DNA of 64,000 nucleotides from Bacillus sp. CECT 9360 (GTDB taxonomy: Bacteria; Bacillota; Bacilli; Bacillales; DSM-1321): NCBI RefSeq assembly GCF_918741275.1, contig NZ_CAKKNA010000016.1, positions 1-64,000 of the forward strand, written 5' to 3'. Numbering within the stretch: the stretch's first letter is position 1; the number at the start of each line of letters is the position of its first letter. The notes under the pieces are model-generated. The model was not told where the DNA came from. It saw only the letters and a list, made by a program, of their open reading frames with translations, and made no database searches. The position numbers and the translations under genes are program-made. Of this stretch, positions 54,048 through 63,322 are shown piece after piece.

Positions 54048-55121
54048 TTATTTCGAATGCATCTTAAATTCCAGGAATAGCTCATTGTAATAAGCAAGAT
54101 TTTTCTGGCCAAGGTTTTCGTAAACCTCCAGCCTCTCGGTCATTTCCGGTGGCGGGTAAAAACGGGTGTCATTCACAATTTCCTCAGGCATATATTTCAA
54201 GGCCTCTTTGTTTGGCGTTGAATAACTGACATACTCCGTATTCTGGGCGGCCACTTCTGGATCAAGCATGAAATCCATGAATTTATGTGCCGCATCGATG
54301 TTCTTCGCCGTTTTTGGGATGACCATATTATCAAACCAAAGATTCGACCCTTCCTCTGGCACTACATATTCAAGGTCTTCATTTTCCCACATGATCTCAT
54401 TCGCTGTTCCCGACCAGACAAGGCCGATGGATGCTTCGCCATTTTCCAGAAGCATCCGGTTTTCGTCCCCTACGATCGCCTTTACGTTTGGCGTAAGGGT
54501 ATCAAGCTTCTGTTTCGCTTCCTGCAGATGGTCCTTGTTTACATCATTCAATGAATAATTTAAACTATTCAATCCCATCCCGATCACTTCACGGGCACTG
54601 TCCGTTAAAAGGATTTCATTTTTCAAATCTTCGTCCCATAAATCATTCCAGCTCGTAATCTCTTTTCCGTCGAGCTTCTTGGGATTATAAACGATCCCAA
54701 CCGTTCCCCAGAAATAAGGAATCGAATATTGATTACCTGGGTCGAATGGCAAGTCCATGAAACGGGAATCGATATGCTTCAGGTTCGGCAGTTTGGAATG
54801 ATCAACCGGCAACAGCAGTTTTTCTTCTTTCATCTTATCGATCATATATTCGGAAGGAACAGCGATATCATACGCTGTACCACCTTGCTGGATCTTGGTC
54901 ATCATGGATTCATTTGAATCAAATGTTTCATAAATGACCTTAATTCCTGTTTCCTTTTCGAAACGATCAATCAAATCAGCATCGATATAATCACCCCAGT
55001 TATATACGGTTAGTACATTTCCACTTGTATATCCTTGAGAGGAATTCAAACGGTTAACCGCAAACAAGAGAGCGGCAGAAACAATGATTATGGCAAGAAA
55101 TATACGCATAAGCCTCTTCAT
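54048..55121 (-). CDS. potD: PotD, spermidine/putrescine-binding protein
   Basis: A 357-residue binding protein, with VYNWGDYIDADLIDRFEKET near 38 as in PotD. The N-terminus has a membrane helix (about 6-22) but no lipobox cysteine; the whole N-terminal region lacks Cys. It may therefore be held by an uncleaved anchor, which is unusual in a Gram-positive. Last gene of potABCD; its ATG overlaps the potC stop by 4 bases. Confidence 0.92.
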   Translation of the reverse strand: MKRLMRIFLAIIIVSAALLFAVNRLNSSQGYTSGNVLTVYNWGDYIDADLIDRFEKETGIKVIYETFDSNESMMTKIQQGGTAYDIAVPSEYMIDKMKEEKLLLPVDHSKLPNLKHIDSRFMDLPFDPGNQYSIPYFWGTVGIVYNPKKLDGKEITSWNDLWDEDLKNEILLTDSAREVIGMGLNSLNYSLNDVNKDHLQEAKQKLDTLTPNVKAIVGDENRMLLENGEASIGLVWSGTANEIMWENEDLEYVVPEEGSNLWFDNMVIPKTAKNIDAAHKFMDFMLDPEVAAQNTEYVSYSTPNKEALKYMPEEIVNDTRFYPPPEMTERLEVYENLGQKNLAYYNELFLEFKMHSK

Positions 55122-55924
55122 TTTCTTACCCCCAATCCGGCCGGCTTGTTGTTACGCTGCGCAATAAAGTAGTAGCCGACCACCAATATCATCGTGAATA
55201 AAAACAAGAGGGTGGACAACGCATTGATATTCAGAGAAACGCCGCGGCGTGCTAACGAATAAATCTCTACAGAAAGTGTCGTGAATCCATTGCCGGTTAC
55301 GAAGAAAGTAACCGCAAAATCATCCAGCGAATAGGTCAGGGCCATAAAGAATCCGGCAAAGATACCCGGGGTGATATACGGTAAAATCACCTTGGTCAGA
55401 ACGTCCCAGCTGCTTGCACCAAGATCCCTCGCAGCATCTATTAAAGTCGGGCTCATTTCCTGAAGCTTCGGCAGGATCATTATTACAACAATCGGTACAC
55501 AAAAAGCGATATGCGATAGTAATACAGAGAAAAAGCCGAGCCTTATCCCTACCATCGTAAATAAAATCAATAATGACGCACCGATGATAACATCAGGACT
55601 GACAATCATTACGTTGTTTAAAGACAGCAATGTATTTTTCGTTTGTCTTCTTTTTACAAATCGAATCGCGAGAGCACCGAAAATTCCGATGATCGTTGAA
55701 ATGGAGGCGGAAAGCAACGCGATGATCAGCGTATTCAATACAATAATCAGCAAGCGGGTGTCATTGAATAATTCCTTGTACCAATCCAGTGTAAATCCTT
55801 CAAAATCATTCATATTTCCACCGCTGTTAAACGAATAAAACACTAAAAAGAAAATCGGCGTGTATAGAATTAAAAAGATCATCACTAAAAATACCGAAGA
55901 CAATGGTGAAAGTTTCTTTCTCAT
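55118..55924 (-). CDS. potC: PotC, polyamine ABC transporter permease
   Basis: A 268-residue permease with six membrane segments. The EAA loop that contacts PotA is DAARDLGASSWDVLTKVILP near 175. I use ATG 55924, with GAGGCGGTG upstream inside the end of potB; 55933 would add three residues. Confidence 0.93.
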   Translation of the reverse strand: MRKKLSPLSSVFLVMIFLILYTPIFFLVFYSFNSGGNMNDFEGFTLDWYKELFNDTRLLIIVLNTLIIALLSASISTIIGIFGALAIRFVKRRQTKNTLLSLNNVMIVSPDVIIGASLLILFTMVGIRLGFFSVLLSHIAFCVPIVVIMILPKLQEMSPTLIDAARDLGASSWDVLTKVILPYITPGIFAGFFMALTYSLDDFAVTFFVTGNGFTTLSVEIYSLARRGVSLNINALSTLLFLFTMILVVGYYFIAQRNNKPAGLGVRK

Positions 55925-55925
55925 T

Positions 55926-56732
55926 TTATACACCGCCTCGCTTTCGATTACCAGTCAGAAACATAATGATAATCATAACAATGATCAAAAATACCGCAAT
56001 CGTTGAACCCATTCCCCAATCCTGGGTAACAAGAAAGTGCTGCTCGATCGCCGTCCCGAGGGTGATGACACGATTGCCAGCGATCAGCCTTGTTAGCATG
56101 AACAGCGACAGTGCCGGGATGAACACAGCCTGGCAACCGGATTTTATGCCATCAAGCGTCAGCGGAAAAATGACACGTTTGAATGTGGTCCACGAAGAAG
56201 CCCCTAAGTCGTTTGCGGCATCCAAAAGCGTAGGGTTCAATTCATCCAACGCATTAAAGATTGGCAGTATCATAAACGGGATGAATATATAGACCGAAAC
56301 AAACAGAAAACTAAAATCCGTAAACAAAATCTGCTTCGAACCAATCCCAATAGCCTCCAAAAAGCTGTTTGCCGTCCCGTACGTCCCGAAAATTCCCAGG
56401 AAAGCATACGCTTTTAGCAAAAGATTAATCCATGAAGGCAAGATAATCAGCAGTAGCCAAAGCTGCTTATGTCTGGTTCTCGTGAGTAGCAAGGCAGTCG
56501 GATAAGCGATGAGTAGGGATATGGCCGTAATTAAAAAAGCATACCAAAATGAACTGAGTGTCATTTGTAAATAAACCGGTGTAAAAAACTTTTGGTAATT
56601 GCTGAACGTAAAATCTCCTTCAATATTGAAAAAGGAATAATAAAGGACAAGGAGAAGCGGTGCCATCACAAAAAGCATAATCCATAAGGCGTAAGGAATC
56701 AGGTACATACTGCGTGTCGTTCTATTTTGCAT
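55926..56732 (-). CDS. potB: PotB, polyamine ABC transporter permease
   Basis: A 268-residue permease with six membrane segments and the EAA loop [20 protein letters not shown] use ATG 56732 ([17 protein letters not shown]), which overlaps the end of potA by 11 bases. The open frame extends to 56840 but would overlap potA by far more. Confidence 0.93.
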   Translation of the reverse strand: MQNRTTRSMYLIPYALWIMLFVMAPLLLVLYYSFFNIEGDFTFSNYQKFFTPVYLQMTLSSFWYAFLITAISLLIAYPTALLLTRTRHKQLWLLLIILPSWINLLLKAYAFLGIFGTYGTANSFLEAIGIGSKQILFTDFSFLFVSVYIFIPFMILPIFNALDELNPTLLDAANDLGASSWTTFKRVIFPLTLDGIKSGCQAVFIPALSLFMLTRLIAGNRVITLGTAIEQHFLVTQDWGMGSTIAVFLIIVMIIIMFLTGNRKRGGV

Positions 56733-57831
56733 GGCTTGCCCCGTCACTGTATGCTTCCAGACGTTTATCAAACTCTTCTTCCGTTTCGCCAAAACGCATG
56801 ACATGGATTGCCTCGGGATCAAAATAAAGACCAATTTCATCGCCTACTACAGCCTTTTTGGTAGAATGGACAAGCCACTCATTTCCATCCTGATCATAGC
56901 TCGAAATTTCGTAATGAACGCCGCGGAACAATTGGGAATCGACCCGTACCTGCAGCTTGCCCCGTTCAAGCGTCGTTATTTCCAAATCTTCCGGTCGAAT
57001 GATTACTTCAACCGATTCATGCGGGTTGAACCCCTGGTCGACGCATTCAAAATCCTTGCCAACGAACTCGACAAGATGGTCCCGAATCATTTTACCTGGG
57101 ACGATATTCGATTCCCCAATGAAATCGGCCACAAAACGGTTGATCGGTTCATCATAAATATCCGTCGGGGTCCCGCTCTGCTGGATTTTTCCTTCATTTA
57201 ACACGAAGATCTCATCCGACATCGCGAGCGCTTCTTCCTGATCATGCGTCACGAAAATAAAAGTAATACCAAGGCGACGTTGCAGCTCGCGCAACTCGTA
57301 TTGCATTTCTGTCCGCAGCTTCAAATCCAAAGCGGATAGCGGTTCGTCTAGAAGAATGACTTCATGCTCATTTATAATCGCGCGGGCAATCGCTACACGT
57401 TGGCGCTGGCCTCCGGACATTTCGCGGACTTCCCTGTTTTCATACCCCTCCAGGTTTACGAATCGCAAGGCTTCCTTTACCTTCGCGGTAATATCGGATT
57501 TTTTCATTTTCTTGATGCGCAGGCCAAAAGCAACATTTTCGAAAACATTTAAATGGGGAAATAGCGCATAATCTTGAAACACCGTATTAACCTGTCGTTC
57601 GTTAGCAGGGACATTATTAATGATCTTCCCATTAAAGAAAATCTTCCCCTGTGATGGTTCTGTAAAGCCCGCAATCAAACGGAGAATCGTCGTTTTTCCG
57701 CAACCGGAAGGTCCGAGAAGCGTGTAAAATTTCCCGCGTTCCATTTCAAAGCTGACTTCATTTAATACCGGTGCATCAGCATCATATTGTTTCGAAACAT
57801 TTTCGAAACGGATAATCGATAGGTCTGTCAT
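56722..57831 (-). CDS. potA: PotA, polyamine ABC transporter ATPase
   Basis: A 369-residue ATPase. Walker A is GPSGCGKTT near 39, the signature is [14 protein letters not shown], and Walker B is [12 protein letters not shown]. The C-terminal TOBE-type regulatory domain is about 240-360. First gene of the overlapping potABCD operon. Ribosome site GGGGGAGGTTGC. Confidence 0.95.
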   Translation of the reverse strand: MTDLSIIRFENVSKQYDADAPVLNEVSFEMERGKFYTLLGPSGCGKTTILRLIAGFTEPSQGKIFFNGKIINNVPANERQVNTVFQDYALFPHLNVFENVAFGLRIKKMKKSDITAKVKEALRFVNLEGYENREVREMSGGQRQRVAIARAIINEHEVILLDEPLSALDLKLRTEMQYELRELQRRLGITFIFVTHDQEEALAMSDEIFVLNEGKIQQSGTPTDIYDEPINRFVADFIGESNIVPGKMIRDHLVEFVGKDFECVDQGFNPHESVEVIIRPEDLEITTLERGKLQVRVDSQLFRGVHYEISSYDQDGNEWLVHSTKKAVVGDEIGLYFDPEAIHVMRFGETEEEFDKRLEAYSDGASHAK

Positions 57832-58500
57832 AGCAACCTCCCCCTTCTTTTTTCTTTATATCTGTAAACTCGGTGTAAGGTCATGATTGAACAGTTTACT
57901 ATTATACAACATTTGTTATGAACTGCCATTATATTTGCTACAAATCTATCTTATTGGAAAAAGAGATTCTTCATAAAATAGAACCGTTACATGAATCGTC
58001 GGAAGATTCATTTGGATGGTCGACGCTTCTAACCAATCATTCACTTTAGTTACTCGCTATATATTCCCTATAATTGAAAATAAATAACTAAGTTAATATT
58101 TCACGTAATTACTTAGAATCCCTTGAAAATCATCTGTCCCTAATAACATTTGGATGTTTAAGGAAAACTTAAGACAGCAGTACATTTTGTAATTCGGAGT
58201 TTTTTTGATAATACGGAGTTTACACAAATATAGAACCAACTTCACAATCATTCCGGACTATTATCGGGTTTACTCGATGAAAATATATGGTATAAAGAAA
58301 TGGACGTTTCCTTTGAACACGATAATCAAACCTTTACTTACGAGTTCTCTCCTGGTCGGCATCTCCTCCGAACTTATCTTAACCATTTCCGAGACAAATA
58401 ACGATCTGTCCAAATACAATTTTTTCAATAACCTGCAGCATGGGATCTACTATGCATTAGCGCAAGGCAGGAAAATAATCTAAGCGATTAGGGGGATTAC
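57832..58500. other. 669-base gap between potA and the DUF2254 gene
   Basis: Mostly AT-rich with no firm gene. A pair of CGGAGTTT motifs (58195 and 58214) sit 19 bases apart, which resembles a two-copy keyword array. An open frame at 58205-58483 (or from ATG 58277) with one hydrophobic stretch lacks a ribosome site, and I do not accept it as a gene. Confidence 0.5.
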
Positions 58501-59826
58501 ATGTCAACTACATTCACACTTAAAAAAATCAAATCAAATTTCTGGATCATCCCGGCGCTATACGGAGTTTGTTTTTTTCTTTTGGCGATCCTGAGCATGA
58601 TGTTAGACCGTTATATTGCCGAACATACCAATCTGATCAAGTACATCTCTCCGGTGTTTTTTACCGATAAAGAACTGGCCCAGACGATCTTGAGCGCTAT
58701 TTCCACTTCATTGTTAACGATGACAACGATTACTTTTTCTTCAGTATTGGTGGTAGAGACCACTTTTTTGGCGGAATTCTCTCCGCGAACCTTACAAAAT
58801 TTCAACGCAGAATCCAAAATACAACAAGTACTTGGAATGTTTATCGGCGGATATATCTATACACTTATTCTGCTCATCCAAATCAGGGAGAATGAGCTGA
58901 GCAATACGTTTATTGTCCCGTCGTTTGCCATTGCCGTAGCGTTTATTTGTGTAGCTTTATTTGTATTCTTAATTCACCATGTTACAAATTGGATCAAAGT
59001 CGGAAATCTCATTTCAAATATTACAAAGGAAACATTATCCTCTATCGAAGAAAATAGAAAAGATGATAAGACAATTGGAGCTTCCAATGAATATAAGGGC
59101 CTGGATATTGAAAAGATGAAGTCTACTGAAATTCAAAGCAAGAGCCAGGGATACATTCAATTTGCAGACCTTGCAAAAATGGTGGAATATGCAACCCAAG
59201 CTGACATCGTCATCAAGTTCGAAAAAATCCCGGGCGATTATGTCGATGTAGATACGCCCCTTTTGACCGTTTGGAACAATAAAGATTCCCTGAATAAAGA
59301 TCAGGTTCTTAGCTTTTTATTCATCACACCTGACCAGGATTCGATACAAGATGTCGAATTCGGGATTCAAAAATTAGTGGAAATTGCTCTGCGGGCCATA
59401 GCACCAGGTAAAAACGACCCTGAAACGGCGATTAATTGCATTGAACAACTGAGCCAAATCTTAACGAAAGTCGGGAAGACATATTCTGCGGATCCCTATT
59501 ATTGTGATGAGCAAAAAAACGTACGGGTCATCTTAGAAAAACCGTCTTTCAGCGATTATTTGTACGAAAGCTTTTATCAAATCCGGCATTATGGAAAAGC
59601 CGATGTGTCAGTGATGGTTTCCGTCATTAAAGCGCTAACTCTGATAGCCGATACGAATAATGATAAGATAAAATCTGCAGTCTGGGATTTTTCTAGCTAC
59701 ATTGTTGAAGGCATAAATACGCAGGAATGGTTGGGGCTCGACAAAAAATTTATTAATACCCACTTGAGACAGCTGGTTAATGCCTGCGATATAGATCAGC
59801 AATTAGACTTAATTGCTCTTGATTAA
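58501..59826 (+). CDS. DUF2254-family membrane protein
   Basis: A 441-residue protein. Four membrane segments lie in the first ~170 residues, then a cytoplasmic domain with EKIPGDYVDVDTPLLTVW. The sequence matches the DUF2254 layout I know. Ribosome site AGGGGGAT. Function unknown. Confidence 0.85.
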   Translation: MSTTFTLKKIKSNFWIIPALYGVCFFLLAILSMMLDRYIAEHTNLIKYISPVFFTDKELAQTILSAISTSLLTMTTITFSSVLVVETTFLAEFSPRTLQNFNAESKIQQVLGMFIGGYIYTLILLIQIRENELSNTFIVPSFAIAVAFICVALFVFLIHHVTNWIKVGNLISNITKETLSSIEENRKDDKTIGASNEYKGLDIEKMKSTEIQSKSQGYIQFADLAKMVEYATQADIVIKFEKIPGDYVDVDTPLLTVWNNKDSLNKDQVLSFLFITPDQDSIQDVEFGIQKLVEIALRAIAPGKNDPETAINCIEQLSQILTKVGKTYSADPYYCDEQKNVRVILEKPSFSDYLYESFYQIRHYGKADVSVMVSVIKALTLIADTNNDKIKSAVWDFSSYIVEGINTQEWLGLDKKFINTHLRQLVNACDIDQQLDLIALD

Positions 59827-59877
59827 CGGTTAGGCTGTCGGTAGAGGTGTTATTACAGCTGCAGAAAATATCATAAT

Positions 59878-59908
59878 AAAACCCCGTCTGGTTACCCAGA
59901 CGGGGTTT
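59878..59908. terminator. bidirectional terminator between the DUF2254 and trhO genes
   Basis: AAACCCCGTCTGG and CCAGACGGGGTTT pair around TTAC. Perfect stem. Confidence 0.92.
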
Positions 59909-59912
59909 CAAG

Positions 59913-60878
59913 TTATACGGCTGCAGATTCGTTAATTTTCGAAAGTCTCTCCGCAACTTCTTCTTCAGTTAAACCATGTTCAATAACATAACGGTTTCTA
60001 GGATCAACTCGGCATTCATGTGAACAGCTGCGCAAATGTTTGTGTTCATTCTCCTCAGAACTGAGGATTTTTTTGTTGCACTCAGGGTTGGCACAATTTA
60101 CATAACGCTCACAAGGTTCGCCACTGAAGTAATCACGTCCGACAACCACATGTTCCTTCTGGTTGACCGGAACACCGATTCTTTCATCAAACACATACAA
60201 TTGTCCGTCCCATCGTTCACCTTGAACTTCAGGGTCTTTACCATATGTGACAATTCCCCCATGAAGCTGGGATACATCCTCAAAGCCCTCTCTCACAAGC
60301 CAGCCTGAGAATTTCTCGCAACGAATACCGCCTGTGCAATAGGTTAAGATCTTTTTGCCTTCTAACTTGTCTTTATGATCACGAACCCACTGAGGCAGGT
60401 CGCGGAAGTTTTCAACGTCCGGTCTAATCGCCCCTTTGAAATGGCCAAGGTCATATTCATACGTATTTCTTGCATCAAGGATGACTGTGTCCTCATCCTG
60501 CATTTTTTCAAAAAATTCTTTTGGGCTCAAATGTTTGCCGGTTACTTCGTGTGGGTTCACATCATCCTCAAGGCGCAGTGTGACCAATTCTTTTCGCGCA
60601 CGTACTTTCATTTTCTTGAAAGCATGTTCATCCGCTTCATCTATTTTGAAGACCATGTCTGAAAAACGCGGGTCTTTCCTCATGGCTTCGATGTATTGAT
60701 CAGTCTGTTCCACCGGTCCGGAAACCGTTCCGTTGATCCCTTCAGCGGCTATAAGGATTCGCCCTTTTAATCCAAGCTCATTGCAGAAAGCACGATGTTC
60801 ATCTGCAAATTCCTCAGGATTTTCAATTGAAACATACTGATAATAGAGCAATACTCTGTATGGTTTATTTCCTGTCAT
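59913..60878 (-). CDS. trhO: TrhO, tRNA uridine(34) hydroxylase (rhodanese domain)
   Basis: A 321-residue protein. N-terminal acylphosphatase-like domain (about 1-95), rhodanese domain (about 115-220) with catalytic Cys in [10 protein letters not shown], then a Cys-rich C-terminal region ([16 protein letters not shown]). It uses O2 to make 5-hydroxyuridine at the wobble base of some tRNAs. I use ATG 60878, with AGGTGGT 6 bases upstream; the GTG at 60890 overlaps that site. B. subtilis YbfQ is the relative. Confidence 0.93.
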   Translation of the reverse strand: MTGNKPYRVLLYYQYVSIENPEEFADEHRAFCNELGLKGRILIAAEGINGTVSGPVEQTDQYIEAMRKDPRFSDMVFKIDEADEHAFKKMKVRARKELVTLRLEDDVNPHEVTGKHLSPKEFFEKMQDEDTVILDARNTYEYDLGHFKGAIRPDVENFRDLPQWVRDHKDKLEGKKILTYCTGGIRCEKFSGWLVREGFEDVSQLHGGIVTYGKDPEVQGERWDGQLYVFDERIGVPVNQKEHVVVGRDYFSGEPCERYVNCANPECNKKILSSEENEHKHLRSCSHECRVDPRNRYVIEHGLTEEEVAERLSKINESAAV

Positions 60879-61071
60879 CTTATTTACCACCTGTTCTAAA
60901 TTATATTTGCAAGATATAAGTATGGGTAGATGGTTCTAGCATTACACTTTTCTCTTACAAACAAACATTATAACAGATTTTACAAACAGACGAAGCAAAA
61001 AAGCTCAATATGAAGGAAGTACCAAAGTGAAAGACATAGTTCCTTAGTTGAATATTTGATGATAAAACTTG

Positions 61072-61203
61072 ATTTCGCTGATGTAATTTTGATTTCGGTG
61101 ATATAACTCAGATTTCGACGATATATTCTAAATTTCGGTGATATAACTCAGATTTCGATGATATATTTAAATTTCCGGTGATATAACTCTTATTTCGGTG
61201 AAA
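61072..61203. repeat. keyword array F: ATTTCGGTGATATAACTC every 20 bp
   Basis: ATTTCGNTGAT-like copies begin at 61072, 61092, 61112, 61132, 61152, 61171 and 61192. The spacing is 20, 20, 20, 20, 19 and 21. Two consensus types alternate: GGTGATATAACTCAG and GAYGATATATTNNAA, giving a 40-bp higher-order unit. It lies between trhO and the lipid kinase. Confidence 0.88.
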
Positions 61204-61214
61204 TCGTATTCTGT

Positions 61215-62099
61215 TTAAGCAGGTACAAAAATATTCAGATGTTGCGGCAAAACCTTTGCCTGAAACGGCAGCGGTTCTCCTTCGTCCCCGTCAATATTGA
61301 CGACAAGTTCCTCTGAAGCGGAAACCGTGATCGCGGAAGAACGGATATATTCTACCTGATCATGTTGCCCCAGTTCCCCTTTTAACAACCTCGGGATGAT
61401 TTTCATAATTTGCGGGAAAGAAATGTCCTTGATGATAAATGTATGAATCTTTCCATCATTCACTTCCGCATCAGGAGCGAGGGATTCAAAACCGCCCACT
61501 GAATTGGTCAGAGCCGATACGACCAGGTAGGCTTTACCGATCCATTTCCCGCCGTCATGTTCGACTGTGAGCTTAAATGGTGTCTTATTGATAAACGCTT
61601 TTACCCCCTCAATAAAATAAGCCAGGGATCCCAATCTTGTTTTTTTCTCTGTTGAGACAGCATACGTGGCCTCAGCGATTGCTCCAACCGCTAGAACATT
61701 CATGAAATAGCAGTCATCGATTTTCCCGATATCGACCGGCACGGTTTTTTGGCCGGTTAGCAGTTCAATTGCATTTTCAGGTTCTAGAGGAATTTTCAGT
61801 GCCCTGGCAAAGTCGTTAACGGTTCCGAGAGGGATAATCCCGAGATCAGGCCGGTGGCTTTGTTCAGCGAGCCCGTTGATCGTCTCACTGATGGTCCCAT
61901 CACCGCCCATGGAAACGACAGCATCAAATTCTTGTGAACAGGCCTCTCGGGCAAACACGTCTGCGTCTCCTTCTTTTGCTGTTTCGCGAACTACAGCTTC
62001 GTCATAGAGACTTCCCATGACCTGTTTGAGTTTAGGCAGAACTTCCGCAGCTTTTTCCTTTCCGGAAGATGGATTTATAATAATCATCGCTTTAGTCAT
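61215..62099 (-). CDS. diacylglycerol/lipid kinase family protein (BmrU/YegS-like)
   Basis: A 294-residue kinase. The nucleotide loop is SMGGDGTISETINGLAE near 62, then GIIPLGTVNDFARAL near 86. The C-terminal beta domain ends NIDGDEGEPLPF. A different subfamily from the 31159-32070 paralogue. Substrate not known. Ribosome site GGAGGAGACG. Confidence 0.9.
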   Translation of the reverse strand: MTKAMIIINPSSGKEKAAEVLPKLKQVMGSLYDEAVVRETAKEGDADVFAREACSQEFDAVVSMGGDGTISETINGLAEQSHRPDLGIIPLGTVNDFARALKIPLEPENAIELLTGQKTVPVDIGKIDDCYFMNVLAVGAIAEATYAVSTEKKTRLGSLAYFIEGVKAFINKTPFKLTVEHDGGKWIGKAYLVVSALTNSVGGFESLAPDAEVNDGKIHTFIIKDISFPQIMKIIPRLLKGELGQHDQVEYIRSSAITVSASEELVVNIDGDEGEPLPFQAKVLPQHLNIFVPA

Positions 62100-62218
62100 G
62101 GTAACGTCTCCTCCACAGTATTTACTAAGTTTCTACTATAAGAAAGTTACCTCTTTCTCTCTTCTTTTAAACAAATCCCCTTGTTTTGGATCCCAAGTTC
62201 CAAAATGTGCACAATTTG

Positions 62219-62637
62219 GCCTTTTGATTTTGTTGCCAGTGACATTTTTGTTGCCAGTACCCGGACTTTTGTTGCCAGAAATTCTGTTTTGTTTCCTGTT
62301 CCCATTTTCGTTGCCGGAATTTTGTTTTTGTTGCCACTTTTCCCGTTTTGTTGCCAGTACCCGGGCTTTTGTTGCCGAAAATTCTGTTTTGTTGCCTGTT
62401 CCTATTTTCGTTGCCGGAATTTTGTTTTTGTTGCCACTTTTCCTGTTTGGTTGCCGATATCCGGGCTTTTGTTGCTGAAATTCTGTTTTTGTTGCCAGTT
62501 CCCATTTTCGTTGCCGGAATTTTGTTTTTGTTGCCACTTTTCCTGTTTGGTTGCCAGTAATCTGAATTTCGTTGCCAGAAATTCCATTTTGTTGCCTGTA
62601 CCCGGACTTTTGTTGTCGGAATTTTCTTTTTGTTAAT
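62219..62637. repeat. keyword array G: GTTGCC (minus strand GGCAACAAAA), 20-bp period, ~100-bp higher-order unit
   Basis: About 20 copies of TTTTGTTGCC, each with a variable spacer. Sub-units of 21, 20, 19, 20 and 20 bases repeat in the order AGTACCCGGAC, AGAAATTCTG, TGTTCCCATTTTC, GGAATTTTG and ACTTTTCC, so a ~100-bp unit recurs about four times with local changes. Long open frames occur on both strands but shift at each unit. Lies between the kinase and yhfH starts, so promoters of both may be in or beside it. Confidence 0.9.
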
Positions 62638-62811
62638 TCCTATTATGATTCAAAACTGTGAAGATAAGTAAAATGAAATGAGTTAAAAATTACCAGAAAA
62701 AAATTAAAAATTTTCTGATATTTACCTATACATTTTTAAATTTGGGGTATATACTGTATTATAACAATAAGAGAAAAGCTAAAACTGTATTATAAAAAGG
62801 AGGAACACGAA

Positions 62812-62949
62812 ATGCAAATGATTAGTCCAATTGAGTTCTTTAGGAGTTTACCGCCAAAACAATGTACAGAATGTGGAGAATCCATCGTCGAACAGGCAGA
62901 GTCCTATTTAATGGAATGTGACCGCTGCTTATCAAAAAGAGATGAATAG
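62812..62949 (+). CDS. yhfH: YhfH-family small zinc-ribbon protein (45 aa)
   Basis: A 45-residue protein with MISPIEFFRSLPPKQCTECG and a second pair CDRC, matching the YhfH family as I recall it. AGGAGG sits ~7 bases before the ATG. The four Cys residues likely bind zinc. Function unknown. Confidence 0.85.
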   Translation: MQMISPIEFFRSLPPKQCTECGESIVEQAESYLMECDRCLSKRDE

Positions 62950-62959
62950 CCCAATGTAG

Positions 62960-62989
62960 CTGGCCAGCAAAACACTGGCCAGTTTTTTT
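62960..62989 (+). terminator. terminator after yhfH
   Basis: CTGGCCAG and CTGGCCAG pair around CAAAACA, then TTTTTTTG. Confidence 0.92.
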
Positions 62990-63073
62990 GTTAAAGATTC
63001 TGTTTCCTTTCAATTACTAATAAAAGAAGAATATCTACGCAAAATATTCTTTAGAAAGGAGCGGAAACACATT

Positions 63074-63289
63074 TTGAGATTTTTCATCATCTTGCTTTTG
63101 CTTGTATCGAATATAGGGTTGATGTTTATTTTTGATTATGTACAAGGGATTCTGTTTTATATGTTTGAATACTATAAAGTGTTGATTTACAATTATCGAA
63201 AGGAAGATTTTGTTTTATTTATCCTGTTTTGCCTCATGGGTGTGTATCTTGAAAGAAAACAATATAAACAAAAACAAAGCGGTAGCTGA
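63074..63289 (+). CDS. small membrane protein (71 aa)
   Basis: A 71-residue protein with two hydrophobic segments (about 2-30 and 46-56) and a basic tail (ERKQYKQKQSGS). The TTG start follows AAAGGAGCGG by about 11 bases. I know no family for it. It converges on the germination gene across a shared terminator. Confidence 0.55.
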   Translation: MRFFIILLLLVSNIGLMFIFDYVQGILFYMFEYYKVLIYNYRKEDFVLFILFCLMGVYLERKQYKQKQSGS

Positions 63290-63322
63290 GATTCATTCAT
63301 CAGCCCTCCTGCTTTGTTTTTT
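63272..63322. terminator. bidirectional terminator between 63074 and the ger gene
   Basis: AAAACAAAGC and GCTTTGTTTT pair, with an inner GCTGA/TCAGC stem. It overlaps the end of both genes. Confidence 0.75.

Noticed and set aside
58205-58483. 92-codon frame before the DUF2254 gene
   Set aside because: No ribosome site for either ATG and no family resemblance; kept only as a remark in the gap entry.
62136-62636. Long overlapping frames on both strands of array G
   Set aside because: Same reason as array B: repeat-driven open frames with frame shifts between units.
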